The position numbers were made by a program, and so were the translations under genes. Below are positions 49,501 to 61,708 of a stretch of DNA of 64,000 bases, piece by piece (the stretch's first letter is position 1; each line of letters begins with the position of its first letter). The stretch comes from Takakia lepidozioides (lineage: Eukaryota > Streptophyta > Takakiopsida > Takakiales > Takakiaceae), in assembly GCA_030704615.1 (NCBI GenBank), contig CM060732.1:22136001-22200000 (forward strand). The letters run 5' to 3'. The notes beneath the pieces were generated by a model, which saw nothing but the letters and a program-made list of their open reading frames with translations, was not told the DNA's origin and made no database searches.

Positions 49501-51545
49501 CGGAAAAATCTAGATTACATCTATCCATAGCAGCCATTACATTGGCTGCTGCTTCCCCCTCTCTGGGTATAGTTAGAACCTCCTCCTTCAGCACATTTGT
49601 TTCCACAGGCACGGCAGGCTTCAGATTCGAGCCTCCAAGGCCTCTATGATCCAGCCCTTCGTCTGTAAAAGTAGCAAGTGTACTTTTTTCTGCGTTGTCC
49701 ACTTTAGTTAAGGGTGATTGACTTGGAACAGGACCAGAGACAGCATTTATCCTACCTGCCACAACCTCAGTGCTCTCCAGCTGCACAGCATCTCTAGAAG
49801 GAGCAGCCTTTTCAGATTCAAGCTCTCCATCGACACTCTCTTCCTCACGAGTGGGATCTGGGCTGTCAGTTAAGCTCTTATTCAGAAGAACCAGACGCCG
49901 GTGGGGCCGATAGCGAAGAAACTGCGGCCTGGGGGATAAAAAATTATTCTTAGGATCATACGGGGGCAGTTCTTCACCTACAATAGTGCCCAACGGAGCA
50001 TCGACTTCGATAGCCCCAGCGAAGGACTCCACTGGCTCACTGTTATTCACTCGCAGGAACTGGGGCCTGGGGGAGAAGGGTGCGTGGACAGGATGGTAGG
50101 GGGACTTTTCACCCTTTGATGGCAATGCCTTCTTAACAGATAATACTTCGGGAAGTTCTGTCCCCTGACTGGCGGGGGGAATGATGTCATCTTGCAAGAA
50201 CTTCTTGATACGTTTCTGCAGCTCAGTTATGGAGACTTGCACCACTGGGCTTTCCTGAGTCCGCTGCTCCATGCTGAGCTCCTCTTTCTTGGAGCCCTCC
50301 GGAGTTGGAGGAGCATTGGAGAGTGCATGCCTTTCAGCGAGAACCTTCTGTTTCGGTGACGTGAGGGAAGCTTTTGAGGAGCTGGTTGGGGGAATGGGTG
50401 CCAGAAAAGGTTTCAGAGTTTTCACAACGCTTCCACCTTTTCCCTTCCCATAGAAAGAGATATCGGGGTCTCTTGGGCGATCATGACGGTCCAACGATCG
50501 ATTCTCTTTGTGATCTTCCAAGGCCTTGCTGGGGGTACCGGAGTCTCTCACATCCAATTGAGTCCTCCTCCTGCCTGTATGAAGGAAAGGACGCATTTCA
50601 GCTACGGCAGCACGAAACCAAAACGTGAATCCATCTCAGAATATAGCAATCACAGGGAGACGGTGTACAATGCCTGTCACTGTGTCCGCTCGAATACAAT
50701 GAAAAGAGCCACCAAGCTAAGCCCAAAGAAAAGGGCAGATAACAGCAACCCATATGAGAAATTGAAAGATCAATTAAAAAAAAACACGAAGTTGCCAGAG
50801 CACAGGTTCTCTGTCACGAGGAGGAAACTCCCCTTGCCTAGTTACGTACACCAGCAGAAAAGACTGCTCGGGCCTTGAAACTTTTGTCAATGTAAATATC
50901 AGACCCAAGGTTGATTGCCTGTGTTTCAAGGTCAAATTCAACATGCTACCGCGGTTCTAACATGCATGCTACCACAGAAGGTCGCTTCTAACCTCATCAC
51001 ATGCTGCAAATTCAAGCAGCTAAGATGTTTTCGTCACTGCTCTCTCAAAGGGTCGGAGACAAGTACAGTTTCTACAGAAATGGCGCAAGACAGACAATTT
51101 AGCTCCAGTACGTTACCCGGTGAACGTTTATCTGGTACCTGCGAGAAATTTAGATGGGATGTTCTGGGCCAGCCCTATAACTCTGTTCTCATCATTGACC
51201 GACAATTACACCTCAATACTTTGGATATGTGGAAGCAAAGACGTAAGAGTCGGGAGCTGTAAGCGTATTGCAGCCAAATGGCTAATGGTACTCAAGAAAT
51301 AACTACAACCCGTCGATCGTAGTTGAGGCACTAAGCATCAAGACGCTAAGTCTTTTACCTGGACTGTCTGTGGGAGAAACCTGGTTGAAGAGTGGGTTCG
51401 TGTGGCTACGCGCCGCTACAGCCTCCGGCCCTCTCTGCCCTCTGGATGCCGCGACATTCGCCGCAAAGCTCCGCTTGGGAGTCGCGGGAGACATCCCAGG
51501 TCTTGATCGCTCGTGGTATGGTGATCTGCTCCCAGCGAACGACAT
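46551..51545 (-). CDS. Plant-specific membrane protein with two hydrophobic segments, 1165 residues
   Basis: Exons 51545-51359, 50574-48617, 48172-46922 and 46652-46551 join in phase. The first exon (MSFAGSRSPYHERSRPGMSP) and the last (LTPVRRSSRIRSQVASP) are separate from the two long frames. The N-terminal half repeats the motif SPRPQFLRV/SPRPQFLRY. Membrane segment 1 (GILLACVAATILLASG) is near residue 410 and segment 2 (AVVVAFGSLLVAVVMAVPFL) near residue 930; the region between them is acidic with a helical stretch. A basic GRRRSRRGAANKK follows segment 2, then Ser/Thr/Pro-rich sequence and the conserved GSFTTYE motif. I recall Arabidopsis membrane proteins of unknown function (such as At1g16630) sharing the SPRPxFLRY, GSFTTYE and TPVRRSSR motifs. 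Termini are probably cytosolic; function unknown. Confidence 0.82.
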
Positions 51546-52926
51546 TCTGACTGACAAGAACTGGATACAGCTTAGGCTGGCATGACCTTCGCTGTAACCA
51601 TCCACACTGAGGAGAGAAGCAGCAGTATTAGGGTATTGAAAAGAAAGTCCAGCTGAGAAACCAAAACAGCGAGCAGAGTTTTATCAAACAAGGAGAGTGT
51701 GGAGCAAATCCAAGGCCAGCAACAAACAGCATCTAGGAAAGATTGTGCAGGTCCGCAGGCAGTGAAGCAGAAGAGCGAGGTCGACAAGGAGAGAGACGAT
51801 GACAGGGAGAACCGTTCCAAAAGCCCGCCCGTTCTAAGTTTGAATCTACTCACATTGGATCGTCGATTCCCTCAACGGTCTTGCCGATCTGACGTCAGGG
51901 AAACGCTGTCCCGCATACGAGTAAAATGGATGATTCACATCCCATGCAATATCCATCCATCCACCCTACTTTAAACCAGTGTTGGTCTGGTATCACGTTT
52001 AGGACATACCAACACGGGTACGAAGTACAAAATGTTCATACCGTCTCGTATGTATAATGGAAAATGTACTTTTTCCTCCATACGGGTATGAATACACACT
52101 ATCATGATATACCAGCTGGTCTCAGGTATTAATACTGGTATCATTCAAACGCCATTTCTAATTAGACATTTATCAGATATCAAGTATCTAGAAGAAAAAC
52201 AAATTAAAAAAAACCTTATAAAGTCCAATCCAATGTATATATAATATACACACAATACACATATAATTTGAAAATATGTGTACACTACTAATATCACAAG
52301 TAGAATATATGAAGAATGGAGGACAGAGCGATATAGGAGCTCCGCAGTTTGCGATCAGAGAGAGAGAGACCCCCAACGGTACTCTCTTCGTCTCTCTCGT
52401 TACCCTCAGCGATCGGTTCTGGTTCAACAACTCTCACAGTTCATTTGGTTTGGTATTCCTTCTCTATTCCTTGCCTTCTTTGCATCGACTATAGTTGATT
52501 TTGCATGCTGGAAGGCAATAGCCCTTGTGGTGAAGAGACACCATAATTTACGCTTCCTTCGGGAGGCGTCTATATTTATTTATTTATTTTTGATTTTGCA
52601 CTTGCATTTCATCATTCTTATACTAAATCATCACTTTCACATCTAAGTTCATTGTAAGCCCTTCATCGACCTGGCCCTCTATCTTAACTCAATCTCAAGT
52701 ATGCGGCGCCATTCATCAGCTTCAGGCTTCCCACGCCCCAGCTGTCGCCGTCAACTTCAAGTCCTATAATTTCACCCCTGCCACTTGGTCGTGGGCTCCC
52801 CCAACCACCATCCCCGCCATTAATCTACCTCCACTATCTACATTCGCACTCTCGTCCTCGGCTCATTTGATCTCTTCCTCGCTTTGATCTCATCCTCTCT
52901 TAGCTCGCTCTTCACTCTCCCTCATT
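51546..52926. other. Upstream region with a dispersed repeat
   Basis: Promoter of the membrane protein gene lies near 51546-51900. At 51965-52160 there are inverted TACCAG/CTGGTA words (GATATACCAGCTGGTCTCAG among them) similar to 2490-2620, perhaps a MITE family. GAGAGA and TATATA microsatellites occur around 52230-52375. No gene found. Confidence 0.4.
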
Positions 52927-54290
52927 ATGGGCCTGCTCAGCTCATCCCAGCTCAAGCACAATAGCAAAACGTGGAAGCGCCGCTCCCTCTCAGGACCTTC
53001 TAGAATTCCCCACTCGTACTCTCCCCCCGAGCCTTCTTCAGAAACTAACTTCAATTCTGGCCCATCAGGCTCAATCTAGCCTCCCATTTTGCTCGGAGGT
53101 GATGGAGCCCACTCCTACCAGGTAGCCGCTCCGGCCCGAATTGGGATAGCAACGGAAATCCAGCCCTTCATGGATCTGCCTCCCCAAGTTGATCAGCTGG
53201 ACCACATCACTAATAATGTATTGGAGGAGCAAGAGGCGATGAACGGAAACTTTCCAATGATCTCCATGAATATCGCAGACCTGCACAAACGAGTGACAAA
53301 CGTGGGAGAATGCAATCCTAGTTCACTTCCCTGGAAGAAAGGTCATTCGGGCTTATGTGAGAGGCTGGCCCGCCATTCGTCACCTGGGAGGGTCAGGTGA
53401 ATTGAAACAACACTTTTGCAATGCAAAAGGTAGGGGTTTCTTCTCTATTGTCTTTGAATCCCAGGAGGCTGCTGCTCAGGCTTTGAACTTCAATCCCCAC
53501 CTCAAACGTCAGAGAGAGAGAAGACTCCGGCCAAAGCCGGCGTAACTAAGAGCCACTTCGCCTCCCAGCTATTGCCCGTATCTTTCATTGGTCCTCCAAG
53601 ATGGATAACAAGAATGGTAAGTTATGGGGGCCCATGATAGTTTCTGTTCCTTTCATTCCAGATCAGTACCTGTTTAATCTCCCATATATTGCGAAACATT
53701 TCGGGTTGTATCTTCAAGGCTGCATATCAATTTTTGATCCCTTCATGAGCACAGATAACATCAGGAAGGACCCAGCATGGAAATCAGCAACAATTGCTTC
53801 CAGGATAAATGATTTTGGCAATGTCAAATTTGTTATTATGATGCCCAATGAAGACACTCTCCCGCCCTTCGTAAAGTTGCCCAATTGATGACGAAGGCAA
53901 CTATTACACCATCGGGCTTTTGGAAGATACATCATCTCTAGCTTGCTTCAATTGCGGCAAAATAGGTCACATCAAAGCTGAATGCAAGGAAGGGAAAAGG
54001 AAGAGAGTGGGAGGCAGGACCCGCTCTCCCTCCCCCCCACTTATCATCCACTCGGGAGGTTTTATCCCACCCATGGTGCCAATATCTGCAGGTGTGAATG
54101 GGACACCTATCTCTGCAGGTGACCCTGCAAATCTGCTACAATCAAAAGCCCAAAGATGTTGCAGGATTGGAGCCACAGTACACCAGCCCTATACTTCTAG
54201 TACCTAAAAAGCTTAGAAATGCCCCAGACCCTATGAGATTGGAATCTGCAGAAAAGAAAACAACATGGAACCACTACAACAGATTGCGGC
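52927..54290 (+). pseudogene. Decayed LINE-type ORF1 with CCHC zinc knuckle
   Basis: A second member of the ORF1 family seen at 1-1907. Pieces in order but in different frames: a start region near 52927, VHFPGRKVIRAYVRGWPAIR at about 53325, FGLYLQGCISIFDPFMSTDN in the frame from 53601, and a zinc knuckle CFNCGKIGHIKAEC at about 53945. The same layout (FPGR, FNCG, GHIKA) is found in the first element. At least two frameshifts and several stops separate the pieces, so it is inactive. The segment up to the CACTA end at 54791 has no further recognisable LINE sequence. Confidence 0.7.
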
Positions 54291-54790
54291 TTTCATGATT
54301 GCCATGGGTGTGCAGTCATGGCAGATTTGTGGCAGAAATGCCATTTGCAGTCGTAAATGCCTTTGAAGTCGTAAAGCAAGTTTGGGGAAGGCGTATATGC
54401 GACTGCATGACTCCGGACTCTACTCAACACAAAGACAAATGGATTCCTAGGGGGAGAGGGGGGGGTTTGCATTCACCCACCCCCTCCCCCTCGCGGACAC
54501 GGGTATCCTCCCCAAGGTGCCCCCACAGCCCTCTAAATCTAGACCTTCCTTCCGCACTACCACCTGGCCGGCACCACTAAAGTTTCTTGGGGATCCTTCT
54601 TGGAGATTTTTCTGGGTCTCAGCTGCAACCCTTCAACACACATTCTGGCATTAATGGAAGAAGCAGATATCTATGGTTCTCATCCACTTCTGGGCGCAAT
54701 ATGGGTAAAGAAAAATGTTCTCTCGGAGCCAAGGGGAGCCACCAAACTAAAGCCCAGATACCATGATACCCATACTAATGTCTTCACCAT
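54291..54790. other. Spacer between LINE relic and CACTA element
   Basis: No recognised coding sequence. A C-rich stretch lies near 54470-54530. The three bases CAT at 54788-54790 directly precede the CACTA end and could be the target duplication. Confidence 0.4.
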
Positions 54791-55080
54791 CACTACAAGA
54801 GATGAGCGTTTTTAGGACTACGGCTTTGGCGGAGTCATAGAAACTGCACTAGGTACATGACTACAGAGCGCTGAAATGCATTACAGTTTTAGTTTTATGA
54901 CTTTGTAGTAATGGATATCACTACATGACTCCGGAAAGTTAGGGAGCATTGGTCAAACATTGTTGACCATGATGACAGGGATGGTTTATATGACTAGTGT
55001 GATATGTTTGACTACACGTGGACGACGTTTCATGGAATCTTCTGACTCCATGACTGAAGATGGTTTCATAGCTCTATTTA
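54791..55080 (+). repeat. CACTA left TIR and subterminal repeats
   Basis: After the CACTACAAGA tip, short motifs such as ATGACTACA, ACTACATGACTCCGG and GACTCCATGACTG recur in both orientations for about 290 bases. In En/Spm such motifs are the binding sites of TnpA; that role is inferred here. Confidence 0.75.
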
Positions 55081-56049
55081 TACGACTACATCACTACACG
55101 TGTCATTTTGAAGGCACATATAATGCAAATAAGGTTGCCCATTAGGTTTAAAAAAGTTAAAAAATTACTAATAAGGTTGCCCATTAGTGTAATCATGAAC
55201 AGAAAGGAGGGCTGGGACTTGGCGTTTTTTTGTCTCCTGCGCCACACCACATAGCTGAGGGATGGAACGCGATGATAGCATGATATGCAGGGGCATGGGA
55301 TGGAGGCGTTGAGCAAATGATGCACGAAGGAGAAAAGGAGGAGGAGACGAGACGAGGAGAAGCGAGCTCGCCGTTCTTGGGAGAGTCAGCTTGGTCTTAG
55401 CAATCGTGTTTCAATCTCTGACTACTCATCTACGCCGTAGTGGTTCGATCTCACAGACCAATCCGACATTACCTGACTACAGAAACCAGCAGCACACACA
55501 AGAGGTCATCGGTCAAATCCTCCATAGGTCAGGACAGGTCAAGGACAATGTGGTAGGGCACCTTCTTCTTCAACCTATTTCAGCCTGTGTTGCCCTCTCA
55601 TCAGACTCGGCCGCAAGATGCATATTGAATTTTGTAAGTTAGGTCGTTGGGTAGATCTCTGGTGGTTTGGAGTGACTTTGGCAAGTTACTGCCAGTGTGG
55701 CAGCAGGGAAGTATCCAAAAACATATAATAGAGGTGAGGAGAAGCTTTGGGGTGAACACTTTCCGACCCCAATGGTGGGACAATGGAGACAAAAAGGCGA
55801 ATGCTTGTTGGACTACAGAGAGAAGCAGATGCATTTCAGATTGTGATAAGTAGGGTTGGGGTGTTTTGGGGAAGAACTCCACACCAGTATGGTTGGGGTG
55901 TTTGCTGGTAGAATTGTAGGTTGTCAGAGGCATGGATAGCTGAAGGAGCAAGGATAGAGTGTGGGTCCAGATTCATCCAAGAGGGCTGGATTTCAAGCTC
56001 CACATTACCTATGATTCCCTGTGGAATGATAGTTACAAGAAACCTACAT

Positions 56050-57260
56050 GGGTAGATGGTCAACTAGAAGCGGCATGCTGTACTATATGTCATTATTGTA
56101 CTATATGTCATTCCAGAGACTGTCATTGTTGGTCCATGTGTTTTACAACAATGCTATCAATATAAGACTTCTGGTTCGCATTGGAAGCTCAATCCCTGTA
56201 AGTTCATTGTGTGTGAAGCTCAAACTTGTGATTTGAAGGATCTTGTAGCCAAGTTCATTCAACCGGAAAGGAAAAATTCTGAAAGCTCCCAAATTTGATG
56301 TGGGCAAGCTTATGGAGGTAAGACTTAGCTTCCCTTCTCTAATGTAAGTGTTGGATAAGTTTCATTTAGTGTCGACCTTCACTGCATATATTGGCTCTTT
56401 TCTTGGCTGGTTTCATATTTTCTTGGCTGGTATGCTGTTGGTTGGCTTCTTTCATTTCACGTGTGTAGTGGAAGGGGAGAAGTACTTTCCTAAGTTCTGC
56501 TGCAACAATGTCTTTTTCCAGCCTAGATGTTTTCGATGGATACAAATTGAAGTGCTTCGAATGTTGCTGCAATACTATAATAAAGTGGAGGGTGTTGAAT
56601 GCAGTTGGCCTTGCTTCGTGCAGGCATAATCCAGGGAAATGTGGACATAGCTGAAACCCCATGATAGCATTTCCAGAGGACGGTGTGGATGGCCTCACAA
56701 TCCAGCATGCAAAATCCATGACAATGTGGAGATGGTTGAATGGGCAAACAGGTTAAGTGGCGAACAAGCCACATCACTGGTACATAGTTGCATGCTTACA
56801 TAGTACATGAAAGCGTACTATATGTCATTCCCGAAATTGACCATGTTGGTCCATGTATTTTACAACAATGCTATCAATAAAAGACCAATGGTTCGCATTG
56901 GAAACTCTATCCCCGTAAGTGGCTTGTGCGTGATGCTCAAACTTGCGATTTGAAGGATCTTATATCCCAGTTCATTGCAGAGGTGATTGGAAAAGACATT
57001 GAGAAGGCAACAGCCGTTATCTATAATCTACAGATCCCCTTCAATTTGATGTGGGAAAGCCGGCTGGCTGGAGGTCTAGTCTCACTTTCACTCATCTAAT
57101 GTCAGTGTTGTATCCATTGCAATGTGGAGATGTTTGAAACAACATTGGAGCATTTCCAGAGGATGGTCTGGATGGCCTTTCGTGGCGTGTGCCGAATCCA
57201 TGGCAAGAAAACATTGCAGGCAGAACCCATGGCAATGGTACCAGCACACGTTGGTCCAAA
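56050..57260. repeat. Diverged tandem duplication inside the CACTA element
   Basis: The sequences at 56084-56210 and 56815-56945 match closely: TACTATATGTCATTCC, TTTTACAACAATGCTATCAA, TGGTTCGCATTGGAA and ATTTGAAGGATCTT occur in order in both. A downstream part (GCATTTCCAGAGGA, then GGATGGCCT) is also present twice, at 56665 and 57146. Spacing differs, so one copy has an indel of a few hundred bases. The same plus-strand frame is open across the shared block in both copies and ends at a GTAAGT, which suggests two copies of an exon of unknown origin. Confidence 0.75.
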
Positions 57261-57646
57261 GCCAATTGCAACAACAAATGAATAAAAGGGTGTTGAAAGG
57301 AAAACACTCCATAATTGATCATAAAATCCAGTGTCCAAGCATGATATCTTAATGGGAATGCGAAGGGAGTGTTACCACCTTAAACTATCATGCATGGTCT
57401 ATAACTGGAGTGCACAAATCGCGCATATCTAATCTTCATCATCCTCATCTATGTCTGGTCACTACATGTATCACTGTCTTCATCACAGACTTGATCTTGT
57501 CCAAGGGTTGGCTGAACATCATCACCACGTATACAGGGTGCTCGGAGGTACAAGGAGGCCACCTGCTCTGGAGTAACCGGTACCGCTCGGCTGCATGTTG
57601 GGCCATCAGTAACCAGAGTCTCCTCTAGTCTTTGTGGGGCTAACAA

Positions 57647-60600
57647 TCATTCCACTTCCGCCACATCATCATTATCAATTGATATGTCGCAGACCACTCT
57701 ATGTGCTTGGGGGCTCTTCTCCAGGACGACTTTCCACCCCGGCTCCTTCACACAATCAGAAAAAAAACACTTGATCAACATGGCCAGGAAACACAAAAGG
57801 TTGCTCAGAAGGTGGAAGCATACGGTTAAAATTGACAAGTGTGAAGCCAGCATCATCCTGCTTCATTGACATAGGTTGACGACCCACGTGACTCGCCCGT
57901 ACCCACGAACACAAAAACACTATAGGCTGTGTTTGGCCATAGTCAATTTGCAAAATCTCCCTTATAAGACCCACATATCTTGTAGGTTCCTCCATGTCAT
58001 TGCCTGAATTGTTGGTAATGGGCTGGTGCTGAAAAACAGATGAGACTCCACAATCAAAAGACACCATACTTGTTGTGTTCATGCCGGGGGATGTAACCCT
58101 GTAATGGTTACCATACGTTGTCATACTCTTGAATGACAGGGCAGTAAATGATGGAGGCCTTGAAAGATCCAGTAATTCCTCACGTGTTGTAGGATCAAGC
58201 ACATCTGATTGAATTGAGAGATGATCCCGTACACCTTGAGGGAGCCAAACAGCAAATGGAGGACAAGGATGCAAATCAGGAGGGTACTGAATTGTCGTGG
58301 GATTGCTCATGCCTTCCAGCCCTTGCTCCTCACGAAACAAGCGTCGTCTGGCTTCTATCCGTGTGGACTCTGCTTCATATATCTTGTCACAATCCGAGGG
58401 TCAGCCAGGAGATTGATAGAGGTGGCGTGGGAGATTTGAAAAGACGCCATATGTCAACTAATGATAAATGACTAAAACTTGGAAATCTGAATGTCAATGA
58501 AGTAGATTTCTTACCCCAACATGACTGACAGACGAGGATGGTTCTGAATGATGTACTCATGTACAATATCACACAAGTCATTCAATTTTCGGGCTTTAGA
58601 ATTTCCTTCCACAACTTCACGTTCCACAGATTCTGCCTCATCTGCATCCCACACCCTTCGTACACTTCCATCAAATCCTGCCATATACTCTGTGCAAAAA
58701 CCCAATGCTTCTTCAAATTGGTATCCTTCTGCCATGCTCCCCTCGGGCCTTGTCATGTTTCTTACGTAGCTCTTCATATCTTTCATTGCCCGCTCCATGG
58801 GGTACATCCAACGAGATGCTACGGACCCGCATAAGTACAACTCATCCACTAGGTGAACAACCAGATGTGTCATCACATCAAAAAATGATGGTGGGAACTC
58901 CTTCTCTATAAGACACAGAGTGAGAACTGCTTCAGTTCTCAATTCCTCATACTCTACAGGATTCACCACTTTTGCACACAACTTCTTAAATACACGACAT
59001 ACTCGCAAAATGGCCCTTCGAGGACCACTTGGCATGAGCCCACGGATAGCAAGCGGTATAATTTGCTGCATGAGCACATGATAGTCATGTGATTTCATGC
59101 CAGACAACTTCTTCTTCACCACATGCTTTTTGAAAGCTGATGCGTAGCCTATTGGCACTTTCTAGTTCTGCACAATCTCCAGAAAGACTTGTAACTCAGC
59201 CTCAGTGAGGACATAAGGGGCAGGAGGCATAATTAACGTATCTGCTCTGTCAGGATCACGTTGTAGCCACAATTCCGGGTGCATCCCAAGTAGCTCCAAA
59301 TCACGGCGAACTTTCAATGTGTCTTTCTCACCAAAGATAGTTTTAATAATATTTTCAGCCAAGTTCTTCTCGCAATGCATTGCGTCAAACGTGTGGCGGA
59401 TGAGGAGACCCTACAAAATGAACACATAAGCAATTGAGCATTTACTCATCACAATTTAAACAGAAAACGCAAAAATGTACACAGCCAATTTAAAGGCCAT
59501 GAAGGAATTACCTCCCAATAAGGTAAGACATATAAAATTGACAATCGCTTAACTCCATGAGTTTTTGCTGGGTCTGTCTTGCTATCTGGCGTCCCTCCGT
59601 TTTCCACCCATGGAGTGCGAGTTGTTGCAAGCTCCTTGATTTGTGTTCCAGTCTGCGTTTTTGGAGGAGTTCCATGCTCAGTAGCGCCATTGAACATTCT
59701 TGACCTTCTATATGTATGATTGCGGGCCAAAAATCTTCGGTGGCCTAGGAAAACAATTTTTCCACATGTGTGTAAGTGCTGTGAAGTCACCCCGGGTCCA
59801 CAAGCTGGACAACCAGCATAACCTTTCGTCACTTGATCTGAGAGCAAGCCATATGCAGGGTAGTCATGGATTGACCACATCAACACTGCCCTCAGTGTGA
59901 ATTCGCGTTGACCACGAGGACGGGAAACATCATGAGCTGCAATCCCTCTCCATAGTTCCAGTAGCTCTTCCACTAGGGGCATCAGGTAAACATCTACGTT
60001 GTCCGAGGTAACAGACTCCTTACCAGGAATCAGTAGCGCTAACATGACAAAGAACTTTTTGGTCATTAACCACGGAGGCAGATTGTAATTGACCAAGAGA
60101 ACGGGCCATGTGCTCCAACTTGTGGATTGAGCTCCGTAGGGATTTACACCGTCTAAGGCCAATCCAAACCGCAAAGATCGTGGCTCTGCAGAAAAATCCT
60201 CAAATGTGGTGTCAATGTATCTCCATGCTTTGCTATCAGCTGGATGTCGAACCAACCCATCCTGGCTCTTATGTCTGTCGTGCCATGTCATGAGGTTAGC
60301 GATCGATTTACATCGGTACATACGTTTCAACCTTGGAATGACAGGGAAGTGTCGTAATACTTTCTTAGGCACACTTCCACGACCTGGAATGTAACGGGAA
60401 CTGTGGCACACTGGGAAAATGTCTACATTCTCATACTCCCCACGGAAGAGTACACAACCACGCTCACAGGCATGAATCATGGTGTACTGCAATCCCATCT
60501 TGGCAATCATGGTTTTTGCTTCATAGTGAGTTTTCGGCAATGAATTCTCTTTAGGCAAAAAACTCTTACGCAACAATCCCAGAAGCTCATCCACAAATGC

Positions 60601-61583
60601 ATTGGTGCACTTGTGGGTAGTGCATGCGTTCAGCAACGTCAAAGTTGTTTGCAGCCGGCTGATGGAGCACCATTCAAAAAGTGAACATTGCGACTGTCGA
60701 AAGAGTTTATCATACTCGGGATCAACGTGCAGGTGAGCATTCTCATCAAATTCATTGTCTCCGGAATCATCGAGATCATCGTCATGATCGGCAAATGTGT
60801 GATCGGTTCCACCATGAATGAGGTCCTCTCTGTTTGCATTTGCAAAGAGAAATGCTTCCTGCAATGCACGCTGCATTTCTACCTCTAATCCACCACTCTC
60901 ATCTGCGTTCTCTGTGACATTGGGCTCCCGCTGTGTCGCAGGGCCTTCGTCTTCATCATCTGAATATTCACATCCCTGCATCCCAATAGTCATCTTGTGA
61001 GTGGACCAACAACGATATGACATTTGTTCATATTATGACATAGGAGGCACGGTGACGTTGCAGTGATGCAGTCATATTTACGTATGTATCTTATGAATAT
61101 ACACCCAATCAAAACACGACATTTGTAACCATTGAAGTCATAGTTGCAGTCACTTACTTAGTCATATATGACTACATGACTACACATGACCAATGAAAAC
61201 ACGACATGTGCATTAATTAAAGTGATAACGGAAGTGGCGTAGTCATAGTCACGTCTGTATCTTATGACTTCTTGACTACAATCACCCAACGAAATGTCGA
61301 CATATGGAGAAGAGGATCGTTGCATTCAAAAATTCAAACTAAAGTGCTGAAGGGAAAGTGGCGATCTTACCGGAAGATAACAGCGTTGGAGAAGATGATC
61401 CCTCCCATGTATCATGTAATGATTCCTCACTGTTTCCAACAACAGTACTTTTTCTCCATGACACTCATCGCAGTTGCATAGCATTTTTGTATGCCCATTC
61501 CTTGTGGCATAAACTTCTTCCATTCGCCATAGACGGTCATCTATTCTACGCCTACGCATCTGGTCGCCACCTGCACTGTACAT
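57647..61583 (-). pseudogene. CACTA transposase (tnp2/TnpD type) with a stop and a frameshift
   Basis: Exons 61583-61371, 60975-59512 and 59410-58515 fit in phase; a further block lies at about 58370-57647. Domains in order: an N-terminal Cys-rich transposase-associated region (MLCNCDECHG), the tnp2 core (RFGLALDGVNPYGAQS, then PLVEELLELWRGIAAHDV and GYAGCPACGPG), DUF4218 (KKLSGMKSHDYHVLMQQIIP, PPSFFDVMTHLVVHLVDELY, ARPEGSMAEG-like MTRPEGSMAEGY) and DUF4216 (DDAGFTLVNFNRMLP). A TAG at 59164-59162 interrupts the frame between tnp2 core and DUF4218, with clean coding sequence on both sides. A run of eight T at about 57760-57767 shifts the frame near the end of DUF4216. The protein would drive excision and insertion at the CACTA ends. 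Whether the defects are real or sequencing errors cannot be told here. Confidence 0.85.
61020..61310. repeat. Subterminal-type repeats inside transposase intron 1
   Basis: The intron between 61370 and 60976 holds several TGACTAC and AGTCATA words plus a pair of direct repeats, ACGTATGTATCTTATGA at about 61080 and ACGTCTGTATCTTATGA at about 61252. These words otherwise mark the two ends of the element. Confidence 0.6.
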
Positions 61584-61708
61584 GCTTTGAACGACACCCC
61601 TTCCCTCTTTGCATGCTACGCGCAGTGCTTTGTCTCTAGTTTTGCACCAGCTGCCAATGTGCTATTTCTATATCTATAGTATACTATAAGTATCGTTTCT
61701 GAGTGTCC
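61584..61708. promoter_or_regulatory. Bidirectional spacer in the CACTA element
   Basis: Only 125 bases separate the transposase ATG (61583, minus) from the ATG of the second gene (61709, plus). Both leaders, and possibly a shared promoter, must lie here or in first introns. Confidence 0.5.
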
